From assembly GCF_014898815.1 (NCBI RefSeq), contig NW_026515536.1, positions 62,001 through 126,000 on the forward strand: a DNA stretch of 64,000 nt, read 5' to 3'. The DNA is from Panonychus citri (lineage: Eukaryota > Arthropoda > Arachnida > Trombidiformes > Tetranychidae). The notes beneath the pieces were generated by a model. That model was given only the letters and a program-made list of their open reading frames with translations. It searched no databases and was not told the origin of the DNA. Within the stretch, counting starts at the first letter, position 1. Each line of letters begins with the position of its first letter. Of the stretch, positions 11,734 through 22,975 are shown piece by piece. A program made the position numbers and the translations under genes.

Positions 11734-11756
11734 ACTTGAGCAGAGGCCTTTTCATA
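11734..11756 (+). promoter_or_regulatory. Cassette-end motif, diverged copy (after cassette 1)
   Basis: ACTTGAGCAGAGGCCTTTTC then ATA, 68 nt beyond the cassette 1 donor and about 60 nt before the cassette 2 ATG. It aligns with the locus motif ACTTGA-n-GGCGCTTT but has GGCCTTTT for the core. Its left half best matches the complement of the inverted copy at 26031-26052. Confidence 0.5.
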
Positions 11757-11815
11757 TCGATGTAATTTAGATTCAATCGGTTGTTGATTTGAACAGAAAA
11801 TTTTCTTACAGCAAA

Positions 11816-12675
11816 ATGATTCAAATCAATTCTTTAACCCTTGTGATCATTCACATTGTCTTACTTACTTGTAGTAATACAATTAATTGTCAAAACGGTG
11901 AGTACATTGTCATTGATTATCTTCAATTAGACTAATTTGTTGACTATTTAATAGCTCCAAAGGCTGGCCAGATATCTTTATTATCTAAACCCAAGGAAGG
12001 AGGAACAGCATCTTTTGCTTGTACAGCTGAGATTGGCGATAGACCTTTGAATTTCAAATGGTCCAGAGATGGAGAAGTTGTAATGAAAACAGAAACAATC
12101 AGGATTGAACAATTAACTCGAGACTCATCTTTATTGGTGATTGATCCCATTTCTGCTAAACACAATGGAAACTATTCTTGTGTAATTAGTAACAATTATG
12201 GACAAGATTCTACATCTATACTGATTGGAATCGAAGGTAAAATAACTCGTTCTTGTTAACAATCAAGTTTCTACAAATTATTTTTATTGATACTTTCAGG
12301 ATCACCTAATTGGATTGAACAACCCAATGATTTAAAAGTTAAATATGGACAATTAATTGATGTTAAATGTCTTGTTTCTGGTTACCCGAAACCTAAAGTC
12401 CAATGGAAAAAGTTAACTGGTTAGTTTAAAATAATTTGTTACGATTTTTTATCCGCTATTTTCATAGTAATTTATGATTGATATTTTCTTATTATTCTTA
12501 CACAATTTAGGCTCAATTTGGACTGAAATGGAATCAATTAGTTATGAAATCGACAATTCTGGACAACATTTGAAAATTTACAATTCCACTCGAAACAATC
12601 AAGGTAGATATGGATGCTCTGTCTCGAATGGTATTCAACCTGATCTATGGACAGAATTTTCCATAACCATTGAAG
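11816..12675 (+). CDS. sDscam variable cassette 2 (signal, Ig1, Ig2)
   Basis: Exons: signal 11816-11897, Ig1 11955-12236, Ig2a 12300-12419, Ig2b 12511-12675, all phase 1. The signal exon encodes a hydrophobic stretch ending NCQNG. Ig1 shows FACTAE ... WSRDG ... NYSCVIS. Ig2a begins GSPNWIEQP, the PNWI block shared by most cassettes. Ig2b ends DLWTEFSITIEG. The conserved exon sizes (120 nt for Ig2a) and phases show it arose by duplication with its neighbours. Confidence 0.88.
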
Positions 12676-12708
12676 GTATTTGTTGAATATTATTTTCTAT
12701 GTAATTTC

Positions 12709-12728
12709 ACTTGGAATTGGCGCTTTTC
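12709..12728 (+). promoter_or_regulatory. GGCGCTTT cassette-end motif (after cassette 2)
   Basis: ACTTGGAATTGGCGCTTTTC, 33 nt past the cassette 2 donor and 110 nt before the cassette 3 ATG. Function unknown: splice selector, promoter element, or both. Confidence 0.75.
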
Positions 12729-12838
12729 TACTTTGACATAATCTTATTTGACCAAAGAAAATATTGAACATATGATTAACAGAAACTTTAAGCTTGTTTG
12801 TAATATAATCGTGATTGATAATTGTTTTGGTGGACAAA

Positions 12839-13652
12839 ATGTTTCTATTCACTTTGATTGTTTTCTGTTTATTCAGAAACCAAGTAAATGGACAAGAGAG
12901 TAAGTATTGTTGGTAAGTAACAATTAAATCGATGGTAATCTGATTATCTTTGTATTTTCAGGTCCAAAAGTAGCTCCATTTTCATCTATAGTTAAACCAG
13001 TAATCGGTGGGAAGACATCATTCACTTGTCAATCTCTAACGGGATCATCTCCATTTCAGATTGTTTGGTTCAAGAATAACAAAGAAATTCAAGATTCGAT
13101 AGAAACCAGGATTCGTAATAATGAGGACTCATCAATGTTAATCATTGATTCAATCAAATCAAGTCACTCTGCTAATTATACATGTAAAATCTCAAATAGA
13201 TTTGGTTATGACTCTTACTCGAGTGAACTGCTAGTTGAAGGTATGACTTTCGAACTCTTTGACCTAAGCATTTAACTATTAGTTAGTTTTTCTTAATAAT
13301 ACAATCAAAAGGTTCACCAAATTGGATTGAGAAACCAACTAATCTAAAATTGAAATATGGACAATCAGTTGACATCAAATGTCTTGCCTCCGGTTATCCA
13401 TCACCAAGAATTCAATGGAAAAGATTTAAAGGTGAACATTTATTGTGACCTTCTTTCGAATTCTAATTTTTTTATTCATCTTAAATAATCAAGGTTCATC
13501 TTGGAAAACAATTGATTCCAATGATATGATTAAGATCGATAACAATTTGAAAATTATCAATATTTCTCAACATCATCAAGGAAAATATGGATGTTCAGCC
13601 TCGAATGGTATTCAACCTGATCTATGGACAGAATTTGAAATGATTGTTGAAG
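12839..13652 (+). CDS. sDscam variable cassette 3 (signal, Ig1, Ig2)
   Basis: Exons: signal 12839-12899, Ig1 12962-13240 (279 nt), Ig2a 13312-13431 (120 nt), Ig2b 13494-13652. First of the closely similar group: Ig1 carries PKVAPFSS ... IGGKTSFTCQS ... NYTCKISNRFG, with only short differences from cassettes 4-9. Variation is concentrated between the two Ig1 cysteines, where recognition specificity would be set. All ends are phase 1. Confidence 0.9.
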
Positions 13653-13677
13653 GTATTTCTTTAAATTTCTCTTGATA

Positions 13678-13697
13678 ACTTGGAATTGGCGCTTTAT
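13678..13697 (+). promoter_or_regulatory. GGCGCTTT cassette-end motif (after cassette 3)
   Basis: ACTTGGAATTGGCGCTTTAT, 25 nt past the donor and 112 nt before the cassette 4 ATG. Confidence 0.75.
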
Positions 13698-13809
13698 ATT
13701 TTTGACATAATCTCATTTGATCCCAAGAAATTAGATGAAAATAGTAAACAATCAACACAGATCATTGCAAATGATTACGATCATCATGTATTTACCTTTT
13801 ATTAGCAAA

Positions 13810-14650
13810 ATGTTTGGTGTTTTACTAACTTTTTATCTTTTCCAAAGTCATCAAGTTAATGGATTTCAAAGTAAGTATTGATTATATCATTTTTAGTCGT
13901 ATTAATTTCCAATTAATTGTATCATCTAAATTTTGAACAAAAGGTCCAAAAGTAGCTCCATTCACATCTTTAGTTAAACCAGTGATCGGAGGTAAGACTT
14001 CATTCACTTGTCAATCTCTTACTGGGTCAACACCATTGCAAATAAATTGGTTGAAAGATGATAAACAAATTGAAGATTTACCAGCAATTAAAGTTTTAAC
14101 AAATGGTGAAGTGTCAACATTAATAATCGATACAATTCAATCAACCCATTCTGGTAATTATACTTGTAGGATAACCAATAGGTATGGACACGATTCTCAA
14201 AGTACTCAACTTTTGGTTGAAGGTAAATTGTTGATCATGCTGATTGTTTGTATTTTGTTTTACTTAATTGATATTAATTTATATTTTCCCATAACCTTAG
14301 GACCTCCTAATTGGATTAATAAACCTTCAAGTATGAAATTTAAATTATCTCAATCAGTTATCATGAGATGTGCAGCATCAGGTTATCCTGAACCAAAGAC
14401 TCAATGGAAAAGACTACAAGGTTAGTATAGAAATCTAATTGTGTATGTTAATTAACTTTTTGAAAACTTCTCTTTTCTTATTAAGGTTCTTCTTGGATAG
14501 AATTGAATTCATTCAATGATCGAATCAAAATTGAGGATAACAGATTAAAAATTTCTAAAGTAAATCGAAATGATTCCGGAATCTTTGGTTGTTCAATTTC
14601 AAATGGATTAGAACCTAATCTTTGGACAGAATTTAACTTGACCATTGAAG
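13810..14650 (+). CDS. sDscam variable cassette 4 (signal, Ig1, Ig2)
   Basis: Exons: signal 13810-13870, Ig1 13944-14222 (279 nt), Ig2a 14301-14420, Ig2b 14486-14650. An in-frame upstream ATG at 13771 would lengthen the leader; 13810 is preferred because it matches the leader length of the other cassettes. Ig1 has IGGKTSFTCQS and NYTCRITNRYG. Ig2a starts GPPNWINKP. Ig2b ends NLWTEFNLTIEG. Confidence 0.9.
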
Positions 14651-14685
14651 GTGAACTTTTCTTTTAAACTTTTTCCATTCTTTTT

Positions 14686-14707
14686 ACTTGAAACTTGGCG
14701 CTTTCAT
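14686..14707 (+). promoter_or_regulatory. GGCGCTTT cassette-end motif (after cassette 4)
   Basis: ACTTGAAACTTGGCGCTTTC followed by AT, 36 nt past the donor and 127 nt before the cassette 5 ATG. Closest copy to the complement of the inverted element at 26031-26052: it shares ACTTGA and GGCGCTTTCAT. Confidence 0.78.
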
Positions 14708-14833
14708 CATGAGAAAAACCTTTACCATTGGTTAATTCACTTCTCTTTAACATTAGTCACAATCTAACAATCATCTTAAATCATATTCTGTAATATTATT
14801 AATAATATCGAAATGTCCATATTATATGAAAAG

Positions 14834-15664
14834 ATGCTTCGATTGTTAACAATTATTTCCACTTTCAGTTTAATTCTCACTGTAGATGGACAAGAAAGTA
14901 AGTATATTCACCACAATCAGTATCGAAAATGATTCTAATGTTTTCCTTTTTGGCCTCTCGTTAATATTTAGGTCCTAAAGTTGCTCCATTCTCATCAATA
15001 GTAAAACCAGTGATCGGTGGTAAAACATCATTCGCTTGTCAAAGTCTTTATGGTTCACCTCCACTTCAGATTACATGGTTTAAAGATGGAAAACAATTAC
15101 TTGATTCACAAACAATACGAATTCGAACCAATGAAGATGGTTCTATGTTAATTATCACAACAATACAATCAAGTCATTCAGGAAATTATACTTGCAAGAT
15201 ATCAAATTCTTATGGCCAAGATTCATATACAGCTCATCTTCTTGTTGAAGGTAATCATTGGATATTTATGATTGATTTAGTTTAACTGACAATTTTAAAT
15301 TCATATTAAAGGCTCTCCAAATTGGATTGAGAAACCTCAGAACATAAAATCTCATCATGGTGAAACAATTACAATTAATTGTCTTGTCTCTGGACATCCA
15401 AAACCTAAGGTTCAATGGAAAAGACTTGAGGGTAAATTTGTTTCGACTCATTTTCGTTGATCCAATATTATTAATACTATTATCTCTTAGATTCATCATG
15501 GAAAACTATTGCTGGTGATAATTTTATTCACTCTAATCTGCAACAATTTAACCATAAATTGATTATTTCCAATGTCACTCGTAATGAGAATGGTCGATAT
15601 GGTTGTTCAGTATCAAATGGAATCAAACCAGATCTTTGGTCTGAATTTGATGTAACAATTGAAG
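14834..15664 (+). CDS. sDscam variable cassette 5 (signal, Ig1, Ig2)
   Basis: Exons: signal 14834-14897 (an in-frame ATG also at 14813), Ig1 14972-15250 (279 nt), Ig2a 15312-15431, Ig2b 15491-15664 (174 nt). Ig1: IGGKTSFACQS ... WFKDGK ... NYTCKISNSYG. Ig2a: GSPNWIEKP. Ig2b begins DSSW and ends DLWSEFDVTIEG. Phase 1 throughout. Confidence 0.9.
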
Positions 15665-15696
15665 GTAAAGTTTATACAAATTGGACTTTAAATTTT

Positions 15697-15718
15697 GCTT
15701 GAAATCGGCGCTTTTATG
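15697..15718 (+). promoter_or_regulatory. GGCGCTTT cassette-end motif (after cassette 5)
   Basis: GCTTGAAATCGGCGCTTTTA then TG, 32 nt past the donor and 101 nt before the cassette 6 ATG. Confidence 0.78.
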
Positions 15719-15818
15719 TTTCTTTTCATCTAATGTGTAAATAATATTTTCGAGGTTCATAATTGTTATCATTCTGTAATAATCTGCTCTCGGGTAATCT
15801 AAATTGTTGCTAATCACA

Positions 15819-16638
15819 ATGTCTTTGACTTTGGTTTGGTTATTTATCGTATCAATTGGATTAAGCTATGGACAAGAAGGTTAGTAATTGGTAAATCGAT
15901 TTATCCGAATTGTTAATTTCTAATTTCTTCATTTATTCTTAGCTCCAAAAGTGGCTCCTTTTGCTCCATTGATAAAACCTAAGCTCTCAGGTAAAACATC
16001 ATTGTCATGTCAAAGTTCATCTGGTACTTCACCTCTTTATGTTACATGGATAAAGGATGGAACAGTTTTACAAGATTCATCTTTCGTTAGAATCCAATCA
16101 TCTAATGATCCATCGATGTTGATTATTGATTCGATTACTTCAAGTCATTCGGGAAATTATACTTGTAAAATGTCCAATAGGTTTGGTCATGATTCTTATA
16201 CAACTGAACTTGTTGTTGAAGGTAAAATTCTGATTGAAATTTCTTCTTGGTCACATCTTTAACTGTTCTTGTTATTGTCTATTTAGGTCCACCCAATTGG
16301 ATTGAAAAACCGAGAGATATTAAATCTCATCATGGTGAAACAATTAAAGTTAATTGTCTTGTCTCAGGTTTTCCAATATCAAGAATTCAATGGAAGAGAC
16401 TACAAGGTATGAGTTTAAAAGTTCAGTCCTGATCTCATTTCTAATAATGTTCAATTTCTTGTATTTTCAGGTGCAACTTGGACAAACATTGACAATAGAT
16501 TGATGATTAATATTAAACAATCAAATGATAAACTAATAATTTCAAACGCTTCTCGATCTGCCAATGGTAAATATGGATGTGCTGCATCGAACGGTATAAA
16601 TCCCGATCTTTGGTCTGAATTTGATGTAACAATCGAAG
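15819..16638 (+). CDS. sDscam variable cassette 6 (signal, Ig1, Ig2)
   Basis: Exons: signal 15819-15879, Ig1 15943-16221 (279 nt), Ig2a 16287-16406, Ig2b 16471-16638. The leader ends SYGQE. Ig1 departs from its neighbours at LSGKTSLSCQS and TWIKDGTVL. Ig2b begins GATW. To reach the constant exon at 26139 its transcript must remove a 9.5-kb intron that contains the antisense PIX gene. Confidence 0.9.
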
Positions 16639-16669
16639 GTAAAGTTTATCAAACATTTTGTTCAATCTC

Positions 16670-16690
16670 TCTTGAAATCGGCGCTTTTAG
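16670..16690 (+). promoter_or_regulatory. GGCGCTTT cassette-end motif (after cassette 6)
   Basis: TCTTGAAATCGGCGCTTTTA then G, 32 nt past the donor. The next ATG (16777) belongs to a decayed signal exon. Confidence 0.78.
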
Positions 16691-16761
16691 GTCTTAATTG
16701 TACAGTTTTCGATATTAAGCAAAATTATCACATTATCGAAATCAAATGTCAATCAAAATTT

Positions 16762-16930
16762 ATGTTCACCTTTCGTATGATTGTACATTTTGTCGTCTTC
16801 AAACTATGGACTCAAAGGTGAGTAAATTGATTTGACAAGCAACTAATTAGTTGACTTTTGTTTGAATTTTTTTACATTCAAATCTACAAATTTCAAGTAT
16901 ATTGTAGTTGATGTAATCGAAGGTAAAAGT
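16762..16930 (+). pseudogene. Decayed sDscam cassette fragments
   Basis: Near 16777-16818 is a relic signal exon: an ATG, a short hydrophobic run, then CTATGGACTCAAAGGTGAG, which matches the leader/donor of other cassettes but only after a frame change. Near 16910-16926 GTTGATGTAATCGAAGG followed by TAAA matches the Ig2b end and donor of cassettes 5 and 6. Everything between is lost. Confidence 0.55.
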
Positions 16931-17338
16931 TTGATTGTTTCGAAATTGAATCGAATTGTTTTATAGAAAAGGAAATTTTTTTATTGATTGGATTCTCTTT
17001 CTGTAGTATTAAAACAAAAGAAATAAAAATTCAGGTAATTTAACTGGTGAAATTAATAAGTTGAGAAGTTACTTTCCAGTTTAAGTTACATGTTTATAAT
17101 TTGTTAGGTAATTTATATGCATAAATAATTAGTTAATTGTCAATAAATTTCAAATAACCTTGAAGCGACTATCAAGTTCAAGATTAAAGTTAAAGTGATA
17201 ATTAGTATATAATTTGTATAAACAGGCAGGAAATTTAGAATGAAAAAATCTCATAGAAAAAGTGAAAGTTGATTAAAATTATCTGCTATTTTAACTAAAA
17301 GAGTTTAATTTTTGACTAAATTAGTTTGACGATTATAA

Positions 17339-19471
17339 TTATTTGAAGATGATGGATGCAAGTGAATCCACTTTGGCCGCTAATCTTTTACGTGATTGTG
17401 TCTCTTTTTTCAGGCAACAAGTAATTGATTCCATTTCGGTCTTTAAATTTCGTATCTCTTTTAAAATAGTCGATAACTCGGATCCATGTTTACCATCAAT
17501 CGAAATGTCATTTTGATGGTTATTTGTTTTGTTGAGAGTATGTTTATCATTATCACGATTTTGTTGAATAATCTGAGTTCCGGTTAACTTTGAACGATTA
17601 CCTTGACAATAGGCTTCGATTACTTGTAGAATTGCCATATCGTTCATTTGTTTGGCATCCTCATTAGTGTTGACCTTATTCAATGAGTCTCGAGTTAACG
17701 TATTGTTCCCATCAAAATCACTACTAGAACTTGATGTACGATTTGGTGGATGGGGTAATAAACTTTTCCATGCCCAATATTTACTTCGATTATTATCGGT
17801 AAGTGCTGATGATAAAGGGCTTTCAGGTGCTTGAATGGGATGGTGACTTGGACTAGCTCGAACTTCCTTCATTGGTGTTTCCAAGCACTTTGAGGATTCA
17901 AGTTTACTTTTACATTTGTGCATCATACTGATCCATTTTCTTATATCTTCCGGGTTAACACAGGATAAAACGTATTTACCCGTTTCCTCGGAATTTGGAT
18001 CAGCAACAAGAAGTTGAAAAATCGTCTTTGTAGACTGAATGTCAGGAAGACGAGGTAATGTTACATTGACCAGGTAAAGTTTGTCTTCATAGACAAAAGA
18101 TGTCATCTCATCAGAGACTGAGAGAAGTACCAAACATGTAGGAAAAAGTACAAGGTAGCGATCTTTTTTCACAGTTTCTGATGATGATGGTGATTGTAAA
18201 ACAGTAACTGGGCCCATATGAGAGACTGGACCTAAATCACCAATCGGTTCACCAGTTGTAGGCCAGGAACGAACATTACCAAGCATAACTTCAAGTTCCA
18301 TCTCTTTTTGTCGGCGAAGTTGAAGACAAGAAGAGACCAGATCACGGAAAACAAAACCAGCTCGTTGAATGTCCCCACGATCAGGATGAGCATCATTGGT
18401 GTACCTTTGTAATTCTTGAAGGTAAGACGGATATTTATCAAGATGTCGAAAAGTTAAACTGAGTCCACTTGTGAGTAGAATAAGGTAATTGGTGTTAGGC
18501 TGAGATTGATTATTACTGTCCAGTGTCTCTTTCAACAGGGAGCAAACCTTTTCAGTTTGTTTCTCAATTAAATGAACAAATTTAGGATGAATAGAACAGA
18601 AATTGAAATGAGCTTCCTTGATACCTGAAGCATGACTCATAAAACAACCACCAATTCTCATATCTTTGTTACTTTCCTCTCGAACGGTTTCAAGAGCAGA
18701 AGAAAATGTATCATGAACTTTGATTACTTTCTCATAAGCTTCGATAGCCATTTTTGTCTCCTCATCAGGTAATCTAATCAGTAAAATAACAATTTGAATA
18801 ATACAAAACATTAATTACACAAGATAAACCAATAGAGAGAAAGTAAAGAAACATACATATGAGATTCGTGTAAAGGTAAAAGATACGTTGATATATTATT
18901 CTGAAGTTCAGCGACATAATTTTTCTCCGTCTCAATTAGATCACTAAATACCTAAAGAAAAAAGAAAAGAAAAAAGAAAAGAAAAAAAGTTATTTAGAGA
19001 TATTAAAAATTGTCCATCGATTGTTTTTCTTTTAAAGGTGTGACCCATTCAACATTAAACATTCCATGGATCAATACTTACTGAGGTTCGATTTGATTGT
19101 AGATTGTGATCTTTATTAAATGTATCGATAAATTGTTGATCAAGAAGTGAATGTGCATGATCGGGTTGTAATGGAGTAACATAACCCGCTGGAAACCAAC
19201 CAGTGATCCTTTTAGCAAGGTGAGTTCCTTCATACCAACCACCTTCAGGTGTTTGTGTTAATATAATTAAATCATCTTTTTGGAAGCACAGTTCATCATT
19301 ATTGGCACCTTTAAATGGATAAATGGCTTTAACAATTTTCAAATAATTTCTACTACTGGTTATACAACCAGAATCTGAATTTGAAATTAATTCACATTTA
19401 TCTTGTCGACTAATTGTATCTCCCTTATTATTATTTACAGCAACATCATCATTGTCAATAATTGAAGACAT
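17339..19471 (-). CDS. Rho guanine nucleotide exchange factor, beta-PIX/ARHGEF7 type
   Basis: Activates Rac/Cdc42 GTPases and scaffolds PAK and GIT proteins at adhesions and synapses. Minus-strand exons 19471-19082, 18951-18857 and 18773-17339 splice cleanly (phases 0 and 2) to 639 aa. The SH3 domain (about residues 45-103) holds ALYPF-type AIYPFKGANNDELCF and GGWYEGT ... GWFPAGYV. The DH domain starts VFSDLIETEKNYVAEL and continues through exon 3 (about 130-330), followed by a PH domain (about 330-465, ending with a Trp-containing helix near IRKWISMMHK). A Ser-rich linker and a C-terminal coiled coil (about 590-639) match the PIX trimerisation region. There is no CH domain, as in ARHGEF7. 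The gene sits inside the sDscam array on the opposite strand, between a decayed cassette and cassette 7. Confidence 0.9.
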
Positions 19472-20012
19472 AATTGGAGATAAACATTACACTTTCTATT
19501 AGAAAAAAAAGAGGTAAAACTAGACAATTAAAATGGAAAACAAAAATAATAATTAAAACAAATTCACAATTAGAAACATCAACCAAACCTTTAATCTTTA
19601 AATGTTTTGGTTTAAAGATCTCCGAATGAGTCATTTGAAACCCACACCAGTTTCCATGGAAACGACCAGAGGCGCGATTTTCGTTCCATTCAAAACTTTT
19701 CCCTTCGAACATTTTTTTTGCTCTTTTGCACTGATGGACATTAGAGTAAGTTCGCAAATTTGATTAATGATAATTGATTAAGTTCTTAATTGTTCGTATT
19801 GATATTGATATGGACTCTTTGATGATTAAATTGGAGTTTGAAACATCATTCATTCATTCATTGTCGAATTAACTTTAGAATTTATTAATTTTTCTTTTTA
19901 AATTTTCTATTTTCTATTCAGTTGAAACAATTGAAACATCGAACATGTGATTTATTTACATTTCCAAGTAATTAGATGGTCGATTGTTTGTTTTAAACGA
20001 AAATTAAGTTTG

Positions 20013-20090
20013 TAACGGTAAATCTGAATGCTCCGTTCCAAACGAAATTTCCTCAAATCTTTGGGCCCAATTTTGTATTTCTATTTATGA
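20013..20090 (+). pseudogene. Relic of an sDscam Ig2b exon
   Basis: The stretch aligns by eye with the second half of Ig2 (ATGCTCCGTTCCAAACG, then TCAAATCTTTGGGCCCAATT, then TTTCTATT) but lacks splice sites and an open frame. It is followed at the usual distance by a good cassette-end motif at 20114. With the fragments at 16762-16930 it suggests that the PIX gene now sits inside a former cassette. Confidence 0.55.
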
Positions 20091-20113
20091 TAAAGTCTAT
20101 TGAATCAATTCTT

Positions 20114-20134
20114 ACTTAAAATCGGCGCTTTGAT
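20114..20134 (+). promoter_or_regulatory. GGCGCTTT cassette-end motif (after relic, before cassette 7)
   Basis: ACTTAAAATCGGCGCTTTGA then T, 93 nt before the cassette 7 ATG. It is retained although the exon before it has decayed, which hints that the copy serves the downstream cassette. Confidence 0.75.
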
Positions 20135-20226
20135 GACCATTTACAAAGATTTTCATCATTTCTAGTCATCAATTCATTCAAATGTTTATAATCCAAATGA
20201 AAGGTAACATAGAATTTGTTTTCGAA

Positions 20227-21053
20227 ATGTCTTTGTGCTATTTTATCGTTACAATATTATTTTTCAGCTCATCTTATGGACAAGAAGGTGAATATTCAAT
20301 CAATATTGATTTATTAATACCTACTAATTGACTCTAAATTCTTACAGCTCCAAAGGTCACTCCATTTTCATCCTTAGTCAAGCCAGTGGTTGGAGGTAAA
20401 ACTTCATTCACTTGTCAAAGTCTCTATGGTTCACCACCACTCCAAGTGAATTGGTATAAAGATGGAAAAGAAATTGGAGATTCTTCATTTGTCCGAATTA
20501 AATCACATGAAGATCCATCAGTACTAATAATCGAATCAGTTAAATCAACTCATTCTGGAAACTACACTTGTAAAATATCCAATAGATTTGGACATGATTC
20601 TTACTCTACTGAACTCATTGTTGAAGGTTGAGTATTTAGACTTGATACATTAGTTTACTAAATGAAAATTACTCTTTTTCCTAGGATCACCTAATTGGAT
20701 TGAGAAACCTACAGATATAAAATCTAATTACGGCGAAACGATCAAAATTAATTGTCTTGTCTCCGGTTACCCTAAACCCAAAGTTCAATGGAGGAGATTC
20801 AAAGGTAACTTTGAATTTGTGGGAATATGAAAATTTGAAGACTCCATCATTATTATCTGTTTGTTGATTATTTTCTTAGATTCATCCTGGTTTAATCTTC
20901 CATCAGATTATATTTCTGAATATAATATTAAACAATTAGGCGATGATTTGATCATCTCAAATGTCAATCGTGATCTAAATGGTCGATTTGGTTGTTCAAT
21001 TTCGAATGGGATAAAACCTGATCTTTGGGCTGAATTTGATGTTTCTATTCAGG
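20227..21053 (+). CDS. sDscam variable cassette 7 (signal, Ig1, Ig2)
   Basis: Exons: signal 20227-20287, Ig1 20348-20626 (279 nt), Ig2a 20685-20804, Ig2b 20880-21053 (174 nt). Ig1: VGGKTSFTCQS, NWYKDGKEI, NYTCKISNRFG. It is almost the same as the cassette 9 Ig1 between the cysteines (both have QSLYGSPPLQVNW and GDSSFVRIKSHEDPS), so these two are recent duplicates or have exchanged sequence by conversion. Ig2b begins DSSW and ends at an Ile-Gln-Gly before the donor. Confidence 0.9.
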
Positions 21054-21079
21054 GTAAAGTTGTAATTCTTGTTATTATC

Positions 21080-21100
21080 ACTTGAAATCGGCGCTTTTAT
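21080..21100 (+). promoter_or_regulatory. GGCGCTTT cassette-end motif (after cassette 7)
   Basis: ACTTGAAATCGGCGCTTTTA then T, 27 nt past the donor and 102 nt before the cassette 8 ATG. Matches the most common form exactly. Confidence 0.8.
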
Positions 21101-21201
21101 GCCTTTTTATCATAAATGTTATGGTTTGTATTATCGAAGTGTTTGTCTGACCAGGAACAGGAATCTAAATCAACGTCTAGTGTTGACAAGAGCTTTGAAT
21201 C

Positions 21202-22032
21202 ATGTTTGTTGGGGTGTTTCTTGTGATACTGTCGATTAAAACAGTTCATGGACTCGAAAGTAAGTTGAATGTTTTCGAAACAATTTATTTCTAAACAAAG
21301 TTTGTACTCTTTATTAGGTCCAAAGGTGAATCCTTTTGCTCAAGCTATTAAACCAGTGATTGGAGGTAAGACTTCATTCACTTGTCAAAGTCTTTCCGGA
21401 TCATCTCCTCTTCAAATAACTTGGTTCAAAGATGGAAAAGAGATTTTTGATTCTTCGGAAATCAGAATTAGGAACATTGAAGATTCGTCTTTATTAATTA
21501 TCGACTCAATCAAATCGAGTCACTCAGGAAATTACACTTGCAAAATAACCAATAGGTTTGGTCATGATTCTTACACAACTGAACTTGTTGTTGAAGGTAA
21601 ATTAGGAAACAACAATTGTATTGATATTGGAACATCTTAATAAATATTGTCTTCTATTTGATTAGGATCTCCCAATTGGATTGAGAAACCAAAGGATATT
21701 AAATCTCATTACGGTGAAACAATTACAGTTAATTGTCTTGTCTCTGGATATCCTAAACCTAAGGTACAATGGAAGAGACTTGAAGGTAAACCAGAGACAT
21801 AATCTCAATTTCTTTTTCCGTTCTAATTTGAATCATTTGATTTTCTTTCCATTCATAGGATTAACTTGGTTAAACATTGGATCATCTGGCTTTTCCGAAT
21901 CAAAGATGCAACAATTAGGAGATAAATTAACGATTCGAAATGTAACAAGATCGACCAATGGACGATATGGATGTTCAATATCAAACGGATTGAAACCTGA
22001 TCTTTGGTCAGAATTTGATATTTCAATCGAGG
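21202..22032 (+). CDS. sDscam variable cassette 8 (signal, Ig1, Ig2)
   Basis: Exons: signal 21202-21259, Ig1 21318-21596 (279 nt), Ig2a 21666-21785, Ig2b 21859-22032 (174 nt). Ig1: PKVNPFAQ, IGGKTSFTCQS, WFKDGKEIF, NYTCKITNRFG. Ig2a: GSPNWIEKP. Ig2b begins GLTW. Phase 1 at every border. Confidence 0.9.
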
Positions 22033-22053
22033 GTAAAATCTTTATTCATATCT

Positions 22054-22073
22054 CTTGAAATCGGCGCTTTTAG
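22054..22073 (+). promoter_or_regulatory. GGCGCTTT cassette-end motif (after cassette 8)
   Basis: CTTGAAATCGGCGCTTTTAG, 21 nt past the donor. The following cassette is a pseudogene. Confidence 0.78.
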
Positions 22074-22282
22074 GTCTATTGGAAACATTGGAAATATTAT
22101 CATCAAGATTTTCCAATATTATTTTGATCTTTTTGTCTAAATTTTCGTTGAGTTAAAATGATTAGTTCTTCATAACTTTTTTCTATTGATAACAAAGTAG
22201 TTTTAGAATATAAAGTAAGTAAATGATGCTAAAAATTAACTAATATTCTGTTACTTTAATTGTTTCTTTTTTTCTTTTCCAG

Positions 22283-22975
22283 ACCCAAAAGTTGCTCCAT
22301 TTTTCAATTATTAAACTGATGCTTGGAGGCAAAACTTGACTTACATGTCAAAATTCAGGTTCAGGATCGGAACTTTTTACTTCTAAATAGTATAAAGACG
22401 TGCAGTATTCATCATTAATTAGAATAGAATCAAGAGTCATTGATGTTGATTATTGGTTTGATTTCTTTGACTCATTTGGGGGGAAATTATAATAGTAAAA
22501 TGTTCAATAGATTTGGTCATGATTCTTATACGATGAAATGGTTGACAGAATTAATTTCTCATGTTGATAATCTCATCTTGTTAATTGTGAATAGTTGGAT
22601 TGTATATTGTTTCCTCATTGGAATGAAAACCTCAACTATTTACGATTAAATCTCGGTGAAACAATTCTGAGTCCGATTCTGATTTCCGAGTCTTAGATTG
22701 CCCTAGAACCAAAGTGCAATGGAAAAAATTTAAAGGTAATTTTAAACATAATATCGATTCCATTTTCATTGATTCTTATTGATTCTTTTAGATTCAATAA
22801 TAAACTTGATTGGTCGTAATTCGGTATTAAGCAGTTTGATGGTGGATTGATTATCACCAATATGACTCGAATCATCAACTGACATCATGGAAAGTATTGG
22901 CTCAGTTTCAAACGGAATCTCTTCAGATCTTTGGACTGAATTTTATATTTCTATTCAAGGCAATGTGAATATTAA
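22283..22975 (+). pseudogene. Decayed sDscam cassette (Ig1, Ig2a, Ig2b relics)
   Basis: After a good acceptor (TTTTCCAG ending 22282) the sequence CCCAAAAGTTGCTCC begins like an Ig1 exon, but stops follow at once (a TAA near 22313; GGCAAAACTTGACTTACATG has a TGA inside the KTSFTC block). Relics of Ig2a (TGCAATGGAAAAAATTTAAAGG near 22711-22734) and Ig2b (CAGTTTCAAACGG, then CAGATCTTTGGACTGAATTT near 22902-22940) follow in order. No intact signal exon remains. It is a dead member of the array. Confidence 0.85.

Noticed and set aside
18232..18441. 69-codon minus-strand ORF
   Set aside because: Shadow frame of the PIX coding exon.
22440..22649. ORF in the 22.4-22.6 kb region
   Set aside because: Chance open frame across the dead sDscam cassette.
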